From positions 1,352,366 through 1,416,365 of the forward strand of contig NC_022549.1 in assembly GCF_000967915.1 (NCBI RefSeq): a stretch of DNA of 64,000 nucleotides. The letters are read 5' to 3'. The notes below the pieces were generated by a model. That model saw only the letters and a program-made list of their open reading frames with translations. It made no database searches and had not been told where the DNA came from. The translations under genes and the position numbers were made by a program. Position 1 is the stretch's first letter, and every line of letters starts with the position of its first letter. The DNA comes from Paracholeplasma brassicae. Lineage in GTDB: Bacteria; Bacillota_I; Bacilli_A; Acholeplasmatales; UBA5453. Positions 8,502-17,196 of the stretch are shown in pieces.

Positions 8502-10274
8502 TTAAACCCCCTCAACCACGTGTTCAAGTTCTTGGCGTTTAACCATGTCTTGATACACACTATTACGACTCAATAGTTCGTCATGAGTCCCGACATCCAG
8601 TAATCGACCTTTTTCTAGTAACACAATCTTATCCATCTTTTTAATGGTTGAGATTCTGTGTGCAATGATTAAAGTCGTTTTTCCTTGACGTACTTTCTTT
8701 AAATTAGATAAAATCGCTTCTTCGGTTTTAGTATCTACCGCTGAGACACTATCATCTAGAATTAGAATTGGTGCGTCTTTGGCAAGTGCTCTTGCAATTG
8801 AAACACGTTGTTTTTGACCACCGGACAATGTAACACCACGCTCACCTAGTACTGTATCAAACCCATCTTTAAAATCCATGATGTTCGTAAAGACATCAGA
8901 TAACTTAGCGGCTTCGATTACTTGTTCTTTTAACATATTATTTTCGCTAAATCCGATGTTTTTTTCAATTGTATCAGAAAATAGAAAGTTATCTTGTGGT
9001 ACATAAGCGATGTTTCTTCTTACGTCCTTAACCGAAAGTCGCATTAAGTCATGGTCATCTAGAAAGATGCTTTGATCGTCAACGTTATATAGCCTTAACA
9101 GCAAGTCGACTAGTGTCGATTTCCCACTACCTGTACGGCCTAAAATACCAACCGTTTCTCCTGCATTAATCGTTAGCGATATATTTTCTAATACCATTTG
9201 ATTCAAGTCATCTGGGTAGGAGAAGGTTAAGTTATCAAAGCGAATGTTTCCTTTTAAGCGATCAATCGGTGTGACATCTTTATCCACAATTGACGGTTTT
9301 TGGTTGAAAAATTCATCTAAACGTTTTTGTGACGCCGAAGCTTGTGAACGAATATTTGCGAACTGAGATAACGCCATGACAGGCCAAATCAGTGTGGTAA
9401 ACAGTGTAAAGTATTCTGTGATTTCACCACTGGTTAACCCACCGTTTAACGCCACATATGCCCCAAAGCTAAGAATAACTAAAATCGTTAAATTAATGAA
9501 CACATTAATGACGACATTGACAACAATCATTGTTTTGACAAAATCAACGTGCTTGTTGTAAAATTCATCGTTCTTATCTTTAAAGAAATACGCTTCTTTC
9601 ATTTCCTTAACAAACGCACGAATCACTTGAAAACCAGAAAAACTTTCTTGTGTAAAGTCATTGATCTTTTCAAATGCGTCTTGACGAAGTTTAAACTTCA
9701 TCTTCATTTTCTTTAATATAAACACCATCACGACACCCATTAATAACATTGGTACAACTGCCATTAAGGTTAGTGTGACCGACAGTTGAGTCATTTTAAT
9801 AATGACCATGGTACCTAAAAATAAGGAGTCAACAATCATTAACACCCCTGGTCCAAACGCCATACGAATGGCCTCTAAATCATTGGTAAAGTAGGTCATG
9901 ATACCACCGACTTTTTCTTTTTGATAATAATCTTGTCCAAGACTTTCTGCGTGTTTAAATAAATCATTTCTAATGTCATGCTCAATTGAGCGTGACGCAC
10001 CAAATACGGTAATACGCCATAAGAATCTTCCGATGACCATGACGAGAATCATCCAGATGATTGTGAATATCATTTGATTGATTTCTTTGGTTGCTAATGT
10101 TTCAACAAACGTTAATTCACCAGCACCATATTCTCTTAATGTGTCGATAATATTTCCATAAATACCCGGAATTTGAACTTGAATATAGTCTACTGCAATT
10201 AGTGCAGCAATCCCTAAGATAAAAGCAATCCCATATTTAAGGTAGTATTTATTAAAATGTTTTCCAAAAATCAT
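8502..10274 (-). CDS. ABC exporter half-transporter with degenerate Walker B (heterodimer partner)
   Basis: Six-helix membrane domain followed by an ATPase domain with Walker A GRTGSGKST, signature LSGGQKQR, and Walker B ILILDDSVSAVD, in which the catalytic Glu is Asp. This is the typical non-catalytic partner in heterodimeric exporters and pairs with the gene 2 nt downstream. It begins only 32 nt after the SHOCT/DUF2089 gene trio, so all five genes may be one operon, with the small genes regulating the exporter. The AGAGGGG ribosome site supports ATG 10274. Confidence 0.9.
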   Translation of the reverse strand: MIFGKHFNKYYLKYGIAFILGIAALIAVDYIQVQIPGIYGNIIDTLREYGAGELTFVETLATKEINQMIFTIIWMILVMVIGRFLWRITVFGASRSIEHDIRNDLFKHAESLGQDYYQKEKVGGIMTYFTNDLEAIRMAFGPGVLMIVDSLFLGTMVIIKMTQLSVTLTLMAVVPMLLMGVVMVFILKKMKMKFKLRQDAFEKINDFTQESFSGFQVIRAFVKEMKEAYFFKDKNDEFYNKHVDFVKTMIVVNVVINVFINLTILVILSFGAYVALNGGLTSGEITEYFTLFTTLIWPVMALSQFANIRSQASASQKRLDEFFNQKPSIVDKDVTPIDRLKGNIRFDNLTFSYPDDLNQMVLENISLTINAGETVGILGRTGSGKSTLVDLLLRLYNVDDQSIFLDDHDLMRLSVKDVRRNIAYVPQDNFLFSDTIEKNIGFSENNMLKEQVIEAAKLSDVFTNIMDFKDGFDTVLGERGVTLSGGQKQRVSIARALAKDAPILILDDSVSAVDTKTEEAILSNLKKVRQGKTTLIIAHRISTIKKMDKIVLLEKGRLLDVGTHDELLSRNSVYQDMVKRQELEHVVEGV

Positions 10275-10306
10275 TTCTTACCCCTCTACAATTTCTATAT
10301 AATTTA

Positions 10307-10699
10307 CTATTCTACCACAATTTTAACAATATCGCCATCCGCAGATGTGATATCGACTAATTCACCTAATTGACCTTCTTCTGCCATTTGAATGATTTGA
10401 TCTATGTCAATTTGATTCATAATGTCTTGATCGACACCACTCATCTTAAAACTACCTGATTTAAATGCTGCTTTTGCAAACTTCAATGGTAAGTTTACGT
10501 TGACTTTGTCACCATCAGCAGATAGAATTCGAATTTTTAGTGACAAGTTTTTTGGATCGACCTTGTATTTCGGTACAATCACTTCGACGCTGTTATCTTT
10601 TTCTTTTGATTGATCAAGTGCACGAAGTAAGCGATCGGCTTCCTCAATCGAAATAATACCATCTTTAACCATTTCTAATATTCTTAATTTTTCACTCAT
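10307..10699 (-). CDS. SHOCT-like domain protein, YvlB-type
   Basis: 130 residues, no membrane segment. The N-terminus has a short amphipathic helical hairpin, MSEKLRILEMVKDGIISIEEA, typical of SHOCT-like regions; the rest is predicted beta-rich with a repeated ILSADGD / ITSADGD phrase (about residues 59-65 and 119-125). The family is found beside DUF2089 regulators in Bacillota, and its biochemical role is not established. Third in a gene trio and directly upstream of the ABC exporter genes. The gene at 11095-11469 looks like a distant paralog with the same order of parts. A scaffolding or regulatory role is inference only. Confidence 0.7.
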   Translation of the reverse strand: MSEKLRILEMVKDGIISIEEADRLLRALDQSKEKDNSVEVIVPKYKVDPKNLSLKIRILSADGDKVNVNLPLKFAKAAFKSGSFKMSGVDQDIMNQIDIDQIIQMAEEGQLGELVDITSADGDIVKIVVE

Positions 10700-10717
10700 T
10701 TCCTTATTCTCCTTATG

Positions 10718-11092
10718 TTATTTTAATTTTTTGAGTAGTTCTTCTGCTTTTTCAATTGAAATTGCACCGGTTCTAATTTGTTCGATAATCTCACTTCTTT
10801 TTTCTTCAAGTTCTTGCGATTTTTGGTCGACTTTATAACCCATCGCGGTTGAAACTTCATCGAGTGTCTTTTTCACGGTTGGATAAGATATCCCTAGTTC
10901 TTTTTCAATCATTTTAATGTTGCCTTGATTTTTTATAAACACCTCAATAAAATACTGGTGTTCCTTAGATAAGTAGTCAAATTTGGATAATTGAAACTGT
11001 CCTCGGATAATTACCTCACTATTTTTACTTCTGACTTCGGTGACCACTAAGTCGACACCACACAAATCAAATGCTTTTGTAATATCTTTCAT
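10718..11092 (-). CDS. DUF2089-family DNA-binding protein
   Basis: Small predicted transcription regulator of the DUF2089 type. The central helix-turn-helix is visible in NIKMIEKELGISYPTVKKTL (about residues 65-84), and the C-terminus GAISIEKAEELLKKLK matches the SHOCT-like helix of the neighbouring gene. The usual N-terminal zinc-ribbon cysteines of longer DUF2089 proteins are absent. An upstream in-frame ATG (11107) exists, but GGAG inside the end of the preceding gene is positioned for the ATG at 11092, which begins directly after that gene's stop. It probably autoregulates this operon; target sites were not identified. Confidence 0.72.
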   Translation of the reverse strand: MKDITKAFDLCGVDLVVTEVRSKNSEVIIRGQFQLSKFDYLSKEHQYFIEVFIKNQGNIKMIEKELGISYPTVKKTLDEVSTAMGYKVDQKSQELEEKRSEIIEQIRTGAISIEKAEELLKKLK

Positions 11093-11094
11093 CT

Positions 11095-11469
11095 TTACAC
11101 ACTCCATATCTGAAACATAAATTGTTCCGTTTTACTTTCAACATCAATTAACATGGTATGTCGGTTGATGTCTTTTAAGCTTTTAACCAAATCATTAAAA
11201 TTGATTTGTTCAATGTTGATTTTGCCATTGATGTTTTTATATCGATACAAAAACTTCGACAGCCATTTTAAAAGTGAAATTGGAATTCTAGGTGGCACAA
11301 TGATTAAGCTTCCTTTAATGATTACCAATTTAAATCCTCTTGATTTTTTGAATCGTTTTTTCGATACAAATTGATTTTTCTTGATCGGTATCCCTTGTTT
11401 GTAATCAAGGTACTCACTGACTGTGAGTTCTTGTTTTTCGACTTTTTTTAGTAGTTTTTCGTCTTTCAT
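11095..11469 (-). CDS. Hypothetical protein, distant SHOCT-like paralog
   Basis: About 124 residues. I do not recognise it by motif, but its layout parallels the SHOCT-like protein two genes on: an N-terminal helical hairpin (KMKDEKLLKKVEKQELTVSEY region), a central beta strand pair (FKLVIIKGSLIIVPPRIP), then an INIEQINFNDLVK helix and a final strand pair. The middle is more basic and hydrophobic, but no clear transmembrane helix is present. The ATG at 11469 is chosen because GAGGTGG lies 4 nt before it; an upstream start at 11487 has no such site. First gene of the probable five-gene operon with DUF2089, SHOCT-like and ABC exporter genes. Confidence 0.6.
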   Translation of the reverse strand: MKDEKLLKKVEKQELTVSEYLDYKQGIPIKKNQFVSKKRFKKSRGFKLVIIKGSLIIVPPRIPISLLKWLSKFLYRYKNINGKINIEQINFNDLVKSLKDINRHTMLIDVESKTEQFMFQIWSV

Positions 11470-11656
11470 CTTACCACCTCTACACATAGTATAGCATTAA
11501 TTTAAAAAATTTCAACCGTTTTATTAATATTTTAAATGTTGAAATTGATATTATTAATTTTTATCAGTGAAATGATTAATTCTACACTTTTTTTACCAAT
11601 GTGGATGATATTTTTGATTGAATGCGTTATAATTAGTTAACAGAGGAGTGAATATT

Positions 11657-12871
11657 ATGACTGTATTAGAACGTTTATTAACTTATGTTTCAATTGATAC
11701 ACAATCGGATCCGACTTGCGATTTATGTCCATCAACAGAAAAACAAAAAGACCTTGGAAGACTTTTAGTGACTGAACTAGAGGCTATGGGTTTAAATGCT
11801 TTTATGGATGCGCACGGGTACGTCTATACAAAGATTGAAAGTAACCTAGATTACGAGGTCGACGCCATCGGGTTTGTCGCTCATATGGATACCTCATTTG
11901 ATGCACCAGGCGCTAACGTAAAACCAAGGGTAATTAATAACTACGATGGTTCTGTGATCAAACTAAACAAAGAATTATCCATGGACCCAAAACATTTTAC
12001 TGTCTTAAACCGCGTGATCGGACAAGATTTAGTTGTTACCGATGGTAATACTCTACTTGGCGCAGACGACAAAGCAGGTGTTGCTGAAATTATGCAACTT
12101 TGTGAGTTCTTAACCACGAACAAAGAGTTTAAACACGGTGATGTCTATATCGGGTTTACCCCAGATGAAGAAATTGGACGTGGTGCTGATCTATTTGACC
12201 TTGATTATTTTAAGGCTAAATACGCATACACAGCCGATGGCAGTGAAGTCGGCGGGATTGAGTATGAAAACTTCAATGCCGCAACCGCCAACATTAAATT
12301 CATCGGTAAATCAATCCATCCAGGCAGTGCTAAAAACAAATTAATTAATGCCATGCACATCGCTTTTGAATTCAACCAACAATTACCAGTGTTCTTAAAC
12401 CCGGCTTATACCGAAGGTTATGAAGGTTTTAACCATCTGTCACACATGGAAGGTTCGGTTGAGGAGGCTAAGCTTCAATACATCATCCGTAATCATGACA
12501 AAGAAAAATTCGAAAGTCAAAAAAGAGATTTCGAACAAATCACAACGTATTTGAATCAAAAATATGGCTACGAAGCCGTCAACTTAACCATCACAGACTC
12601 ATACTTTAATATGTATGAAATTCTTAAAAATGACATGAGTCCAATTGAGATTGCTAAAGAAGCAATCACAAACAGTGGTGTTACCCCTTATAGTTTAGCC
12701 ATCCGAGGTGGAACTGATGGGGCAAGATTAACTTTCATGGGACTTCCATGCCCGAATTTGGGTACAGGTGGTTATAATTTCCATGGCAGATACGAGTTTG
12801 CCTCAGTTAATCAAATGGAAAAAGCCGTTGAAATACTAATCGAGATTTGCCGCCTAGTTACAATCAAATAA
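11657..12871 (+). CDS. pepT: Peptidase T (tripeptide aminopeptidase)
   Basis: Dizinc M20-family aminopeptidase that releases the N-terminal residue of tripeptides. Zinc-binding and catalytic motifs are in order: GFVAHMDTS, LLGADDKAG, FTPDEEIGRG, YTADGSEVGG, and near the C-terminus GGTDGARL with TGGYNFHGRYE. Length (about 404 residues) matches the family. A GTG at 11648 is in frame, but GAGGAG lies 8 nt before the ATG at 11657, which is taken as the start. Monocistronic, followed by a strong terminator. It complements the M32 carboxypeptidase and PepF in peptide use. Confidence 0.95.
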   Translation: MTVLERLLTYVSIDTQSDPTCDLCPSTEKQKDLGRLLVTELEAMGLNAFMDAHGYVYTKIESNLDYEVDAIGFVAHMDTSFDAPGANVKPRVINNYDGSVIKLNKELSMDPKHFTVLNRVIGQDLVVTDGNTLLGADDKAGVAEIMQLCEFLTTNKEFKHGDVYIGFTPDEEIGRGADLFDLDYFKAKYAYTADGSEVGGIEYENFNAATANIKFIGKSIHPGSAKNKLINAMHIAFEFNQQLPVFLNPAYTEGYEGFNHLSHMEGSVEEAKLQYIIRNHDKEKFESQKRDFEQITTYLNQKYGYEAVNLTITDSYFNMYEILKNDMSPIEIAKEAITNSGVTPYSLAIRGGTDGARLTFMGLPCPNLGTGGYNFHGRYEFASVNQMEKAVEILIEICRLVTIK

Positions 12872-12889
12872 GCTTCCGTCAATTGAAAC

Positions 12890-12920
12890 AAAAGGGACTT
12901 GCCTGGCAAGTCCCTTTTAT
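12890..12920. terminator. Strong terminator after pepT
   Basis: Perfect stem AAAGGGACTTGCC / GGCAAGTCCCTTT (12891-12903 and 12905-12917) followed by T residues. The stop codon of the convergent small membrane gene lies in its 3' arm. Confidence 0.85.
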
Positions 12921-13075
12921 TCATTTTCATCTTTCTGAAAAATAATGCTAAATAGTACACCCAGTGAAAGACCTAGAATTAGACCAGTTGTCATGTTTTT
13001 AAACAAGATACCGATAACCATACCAAGTAATACACCAATGCCTATAAACACAACACCTAGTTGATCTTCATTCAT
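12917..13075 (-). CDS. Small two-helix membrane protein (52 residues)
   Basis: An ORF below 60 residues with all the marks of a real gene: a near-perfect ribosome site (AGGAGGGAT, 5 nt before ATG 13075) and a clean protein of two Gly-rich hydrophobic helices (GVVFIGIGVLLGMVIGILF and GLILGLSLGVLFSIIF) joined by KNMTT, with charged ends (MNEDQ, QKDENE). Function is unknown. Its stop TAA is embedded in the pepT terminator, so its mRNA end is shared with or overlaps the convergent pepT transcript. Confidence 0.75.
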   Translation of the reverse strand: MNEDQLGVVFIGIGVLLGMVIGILFKNMTTGLILGLSLGVLFSIIFQKDENE

Positions 13076-13124
13076 TTAGATCCCTCCTATCTTTATTATT
13101 ATAACTCAATTTATTCTTAAATAA

Positions 13125-13152
13125 AGAAAAAAGTGGGTATTATTTACCCACG
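13125..13152 (-). terminator. Terminator of the Sel1-repeat gene
   Basis: Stem GTGGGTA / TACCCAC (13133-13139, 13145-13151) followed on the minus strand by six Ts. The gene's stop codon lies in the loop. Confidence 0.75.
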
Positions 13153-14429
13153 TTTTGGTTTTCTTTTGACTTATAAAAATTATCGATTGATTCTAAATAC
13201 ATTTTTGATGGTTCATGTCCTTGATCAGCTGCTTTTTTCCACCAATGCTTAGCCGTTGATTCGCTCTTTTTGACACCTAGGCCTTTCATATAGAGCATGC
13301 CTAGATTATACATCGCTCCAACAACGTTTTTTTCCGCTGCTTGGCGGTACAGAACCGATGCTTTTTCATAATTTTGTTCAACGTAATCCCCATTTTGGTA
13401 CATGACACCTAGGTTGTACTGTGCGTATGGGTGCTTTTGATCTGAGGCTTTGGTAAGCCATAGGAAGGATTTATCAAAGTGTGGTCGACCTTTATATTGA
13501 AAATAGAGGATACCTAAGACGTATTGTGCGTTCATGTCATTTTGATTAGCCGCAAGGCTTAAATACGTGATGGCTTCTTCTAAATCTTTATTAACGCCTT
13601 GTCCATTTTTATACATAAGGCCAACGTAATACTGCGCTTCTTTATAGCCTTGATCAGCACTAGTTAAGAAATATTTAAACGCTTGTTCGTAATTGATTTT
13701 ACCGAGTTCACCTTCATAATAAAGCATACCAAGTGTGTAAGCCGCAAGATAGTGATTTTGTTCTACGGCGAGTTCTAGCCACTTTTTCGCCTCAAAGTAA
13801 TCTTTCTTAACCGCTTCACCAGTAATATACATTAAAGACAAACCATACTGTGCGTAAGGATGTCCTTGCATGGCTGCCTTTGAATAATAGTCAAACGTTT
13901 CTCTGTATCTAGGAAATTCATCGCTTAACTGTTCATAGATCGAACCAAGTAGAAATTGAGCTTCACTGTAACCCAAGTCTGCCGATTTTGTTAAGTACTC
14001 AATTGCCGTGGCAACGTAGCGTTTAACATAAAACCCATAATAGTAATAACAGCCCACAATGTATAAGCTAATCGGATCGCCTTCGTTGGCTTCTTCTACT
14101 AGGCCATGATACCCCGCTTCAAAGTAGTCTTTCGCTAGTCGTTCGTCTTTTAAAACGCCATGCCCCGTGGTGTGCAGTAACGCATAACCATAAAATGATT
14201 TTAAAGACCCGATTTTCATGCCTTCTTCATACATTTGTTTTGCTTTTACCACATCCATTTGATAAAACTCACCAACCGCATAAGAACGGCCTAAAAAATA
14301 ATAGGCATCGGCATACCCCGAGTAGGCAAGCGCTTCTAGTTGTTGTTTGGCTTCAATTACGTCTTTATTTGATACGTTTAAATTTAATTTTCCTAACGCG
14401 TCGTAAAATTTATTTTGTTGTTCATTCAT
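13140..14429 (-). CDS. Sel1-like repeat (TPR-type) protein
   Basis: Cytoplasmic repeat protein built from about ten Sel1-like repeats of 36 residues, each with the pattern A-x-x-x-LG-x-(L/M)Y-x-x-G followed by a basic/aromatic helix (for example AQYGLSLMYITGEAVKKDY and AQYYVGLMYKNGQGVNKD). Such proteins act as protein-protein scaffolds, often in signalling or surface processes. No signal peptide if translation starts at ATG 14429 (MNEQQNKFYD), which has a modest GAAGTGAG site upstream; the open frame to 14495 adds 22 residues that look non-coding. It lies just downstream of the SGNH hydrolase gene on the same strand and may be cotranscribed with it. Confidence 0.85.
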   Translation of the reverse strand: MNEQQNKFYDALGKLNLNVSNKDVIEAKQQLEALAYSGYADAYYFLGRSYAVGEFYQMDVVKAKQMYEEGMKIGSLKSFYGYALLHTTGHGVLKDERLAKDYFEAGYHGLVEEANEGDPISLYIVGCYYYYGFYVKRYVATAIEYLTKSADLGYSEAQFLLGSIYEQLSDEFPRYRETFDYYSKAAMQGHPYAQYGLSLMYITGEAVKKDYFEAKKWLELAVEQNHYLAAYTLGMLYYEGELGKINYEQAFKYFLTSADQGYKEAQYYVGLMYKNGQGVNKDLEEAITYLSLAANQNDMNAQYVLGILYFQYKGRPHFDKSFLWLTKASDQKHPYAQYNLGVMYQNGDYVEQNYEKASVLYRQAAEKNVVGAMYNLGMLYMKGLGVKKSESTAKHWWKKAADQGHEPSKMYLESIDNFYKSKENQNVGK

Positions 14430-14496
14430 ACTCTCACTTCTTTCAAATCTATGATAACATATCTTGTCCATCTTTTGGTTAAAAAGGCTCATCAAC

Positions 14497-15489
14497 CTAG
14501 GATTCTATCTTTGCATGTTTTTCTAATTGTTTCAATAGATGGTAAGCAATTTCAATCATGCCTTGATTTGATGGGTGGATCAAATCATAACTCAACTGGT
14601 GAAAAGACATAATCTCTTCACCTTTGACTTGAATGACGTTTGGTAAATCAGAAGACAAGTCTAACAAAATGTCACGATATGAGATCACGTCATTTTGATT
14701 GCCTCTGTTTTGATCAATTCCAATCAAACGCCAGTTGTCTAGCACTGTAATTACGGTGACGATCGCGTTTGTTTGAAGACGCTTAATTTGATTCATTAAA
14801 TAGGCCACACGGTCTTTAAAGACTTCTTTTGGATAACCATCGCCGATCATGTTTACTGACAATTCTAGGGTAATGTAATCGTATGGTTCTTTTAAGATAA
14901 AATCCACCATTTCTTTTTCGATGTAACAACACCCACTCATGCCATAATTAAAAACGTCTGCTTTTAGCTGATTACCTAAAATACCCGGGTAATTAAGATC
15001 TGGCATCAAAGCCACACGCCCTTGCGTGATTGAAGTGCCATAAGAAAGCAATCGTTTTGTTGGCATTTCATCAGCTTTTGGTAAACGATATTCCCCCTTG
15101 ATTTGATCAAGTCTTATATTTTCTTTTAACATGATACGAATGACACCGGGGTGAAATCGTCCACGTTTTATGTCAAGTGATTCAATCACCGATTGGTTAT
15201 ATTTTTGTTTAATCTCGATGGTTGTTTTACCATTAATCTTAACACTTGAGTCTTGAAAGTCGCCATAATAGATTAACACCTCAGCGTTTTCTTGCGTAGA
15301 GCTTAGTGTTATTGTCACCTCTTTTAAGAGGAAAAAACGTAACTCTGACCCATGGTGAGTCAAAGACACGTTTTTTCCTTTATCTGAAAGATGATTTCTT
15401 AGTTCTTTAGGAAACCGGTGAAGTAATAACCCCTCACTTGTTTCTTCGATTTCATTAATGTTGTGAAAATATATTGAATCTTTAATCAT
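14497..15489 (-). CDS. SGNH/GDSL-type hydrolase with N-terminal beta domain
   Basis: Probable esterase or deacylase. The C-terminal domain has the SGNH blocks: SYGTSITQG (nucleophile Ser153), block II around FNYGMSGCC, LELSVNMIG (block III, Asn) and DLIHPSNQG (Asp302/His305). The first 140 residues are beta-rich and resemble the carbohydrate-binding jelly-roll front domain seen in CE2/CE3-like esterases. No signal peptide is visible, so it may act in the cytoplasm or leave by an unusual route. It overlaps the upstream phosphodiesterase gene by 8 nt, which argues for a joint role, perhaps on glycolipids or glycerophosphate-decorated glycans (inference). Confidence 0.83.
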   Translation of the reverse strand: MIKDSIYFHNINEIEETSEGLLLHRFPKELRNHLSDKGKNVSLTHHGSELRFFLLKEVTITLSSTQENAEVLIYYGDFQDSSVKINGKTTIEIKQKYNQSVIESLDIKRGRFHPGVIRIMLKENIRLDQIKGEYRLPKADEMPTKRLLSYGTSITQGRVALMPDLNYPGILGNQLKADVFNYGMSGCCYIEKEMVDFILKEPYDYITLELSVNMIGDGYPKEVFKDRVAYLMNQIKRLQTNAIVTVITVLDNWRLIGIDQNRGNQNDVISYRDILLDLSSDLPNVIQVKGEEIMSFHQLSYDLIHPSNQGMIEIAYHLLKQLEKHAKIES

Positions 15490-16957
15490 TGTCTTTTTCC
15501 TTTACATTGACCTTGATCAAATCAGATGCAAGCTTATATCTAGTTGAGCCTAACTTCACTTTTGTGATTAAGTAGACGTAGGCAACCCCAGGCTTTGTTG
15601 CGCCTGTGATTTGATCTTTTGATGTTTGAAGTCCGGTGTTTTGATCATCAAAGACATAGACTTCTTTTGAAACATCAAGTAATTTATCACTCTTTAACTC
15701 GAAATTAAACACGTCCCCAATGTCGTAGGTAACCTCTTTTTTAGTTGAGACAAATTTGATAACTTCAGCTAATTGATCGATATGGTTCGTATTGACACCA
15801 TAAAAACCTCTTAAAAAAGTAACGACCGCGTCTTTCTCTGAGACACCCCATGGTAGGACGTTGATTGCGCGTTTTCTTAATTCTTCACAGTATTCACTTC
15901 TTGAATGTTTGTAATACGGATGTATCATCATTTGATATTTATTACTTGTTTTGATGATGGATTTTAGACTCATTTTATTTAAGTTAAAATCAATCAACAA
16001 ACCATTTAATAGATTAGGCATATATTTCTTCATGTGAATGATCGAAAACGGATGAAAACTCATCAGTAATACCGGTCGATTAATGGTGTTGATTACTTTT
16101 GATAATCGTTTCATCGCATGTTTAGAATCCACCTTGGATTCCACAATAAAACCAATATTCGATTCAACAAGCTTATTGTCAAAATCTTTTAAGAGTGGTA
16201 ATCGTTCGTCGACTGCCTCACCTTGATACGTCATTTTGATTTTTTGGAGTTCTTTTAATTTTTCTTTTTTAATGATAAAGTCTTTTTCATAAGTTCTTCC
16301 AAGCGTATGGTCGTGATTGACAACGATTTTATTGTCTTTTGTCATGTGGATATCCATCTCAATAAAATCCGCGTCCATTTGATGTGCTTTGATCCCTGCT
16401 CGGATGCTGTTTTCTTGCGCGTCGTTGTGAAACCCGCGATGGGCAATCACAAATGGGGAAAACCCATAATCCGCATTCAAATCTGGTAGTTCATTAATAT
16501 CAAGACCTACCACACCATCCACACCAGCCAACATCGATTGTGCAATGTCAAGGGTTGAATTAACCCTCGTGAAAACCACAATTCCGTGACGTTTTAATTG
16601 TCTAACGGTTTGTTGGTTAATTTCACCATCTGAAATTAAGACCGTATAAGAATGTAGCCCAAAAATCTCATTTTTCAATTTGTTAAAATCGTATAAATGA
16701 GAGATTTCATAAACCAACCGAGCGTACGGGTATAACTTATAGATTTGTTTTAATACGTTACGATCTTTTGAGATAATGAATAAATCAAAATGATCATTAA
16801 ATTTTAGAAAACCAGCGACTTTCTTCGCAAGTTCCACGTCGTTAATTTCAATCGCATTTAACCCATCTAAGATTTGATGCTCATCGAACTTAACAAGATA
16901 CTCTACGTCTGCAAAAGACGTATTTGAAACGACTACTATTTTTTTTAACACTGCCAT
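15482..16957 (-). CDS. Glycerophosphodiester phosphodiesterase with an extra N-terminal half-barrel
   Basis: The catalytic GDPD barrel starts near residue 170 with FVIAHRGFHNDAQENS and continues with ADFIEMDIHMTKD and VVNHDHTLGRTY, giving the His-Arg, Glu-Asp and second His of the family. It should hydrolyse glycerophosphodiesters to glycerol 3-phosphate and an alcohol. The preceding 165 residues are unusual: HGIVVFTRVNSTLDIAQSML and GVDGVVGLDINELPD look like the C-terminal strands of another GDPD barrel (GVDGIITD-type), suggesting a degenerate partial duplication. The last 75 residues form a beta-rich tail. GTG 16960 is possible, but ATG 16957 is preferred. No signal peptide. Overlaps the SGNH hydrolase gene by 8 nt. 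Confidence 0.85.
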   Translation of the reverse strand: MAVLKKIVVVSNTSFADVEYLVKFDEHQILDGLNAIEINDVELAKKVAGFLKFNDHFDLFIISKDRNVLKQIYKLYPYARLVYEISHLYDFNKLKNEIFGLHSYTVLISDGEINQQTVRQLKRHGIVVFTRVNSTLDIAQSMLAGVDGVVGLDINELPDLNADYGFSPFVIAHRGFHNDAQENSIRAGIKAHQMDADFIEMDIHMTKDNKIVVNHDHTLGRTYEKDFIIKKEKLKELQKIKMTYQGEAVDERLPLLKDFDNKLVESNIGFIVESKVDSKHAMKRLSKVINTINRPVLLMSFHPFSIIHMKKYMPNLLNGLLIDFNLNKMSLKSIIKTSNKYQMMIHPYYKHSRSEYCEELRKRAINVLPWGVSEKDAVVTFLRGFYGVNTNHIDQLAEVIKFVSTKKEVTYDIGDVFNFELKSDKLLDVSKEVYVFDDQNTGLQTSKDQITGATKPGVAYVYLITKVKLGSTRYKLASDLIKVNVKEKDND

Positions 16958-17196
16958 CACACCTTCATTAATATGATATCTTATTTTGTTTACTTTTTCA
17001 AATGATTTTTAATCAACTATTAGTAGTAACGACGAAAGATATTCCATTTAGTTTTTGAAATTTATTATAACACACTAAACGAACATAAAAAGATGTAACC
17101 GATTTCATTTGTGAAAATAGCAAACATACGCTTTTTTCCTCTTGAACATGGTGTAAAAACGTTTTCACTTATGTTATCATAAAGACAGGTGATTTC

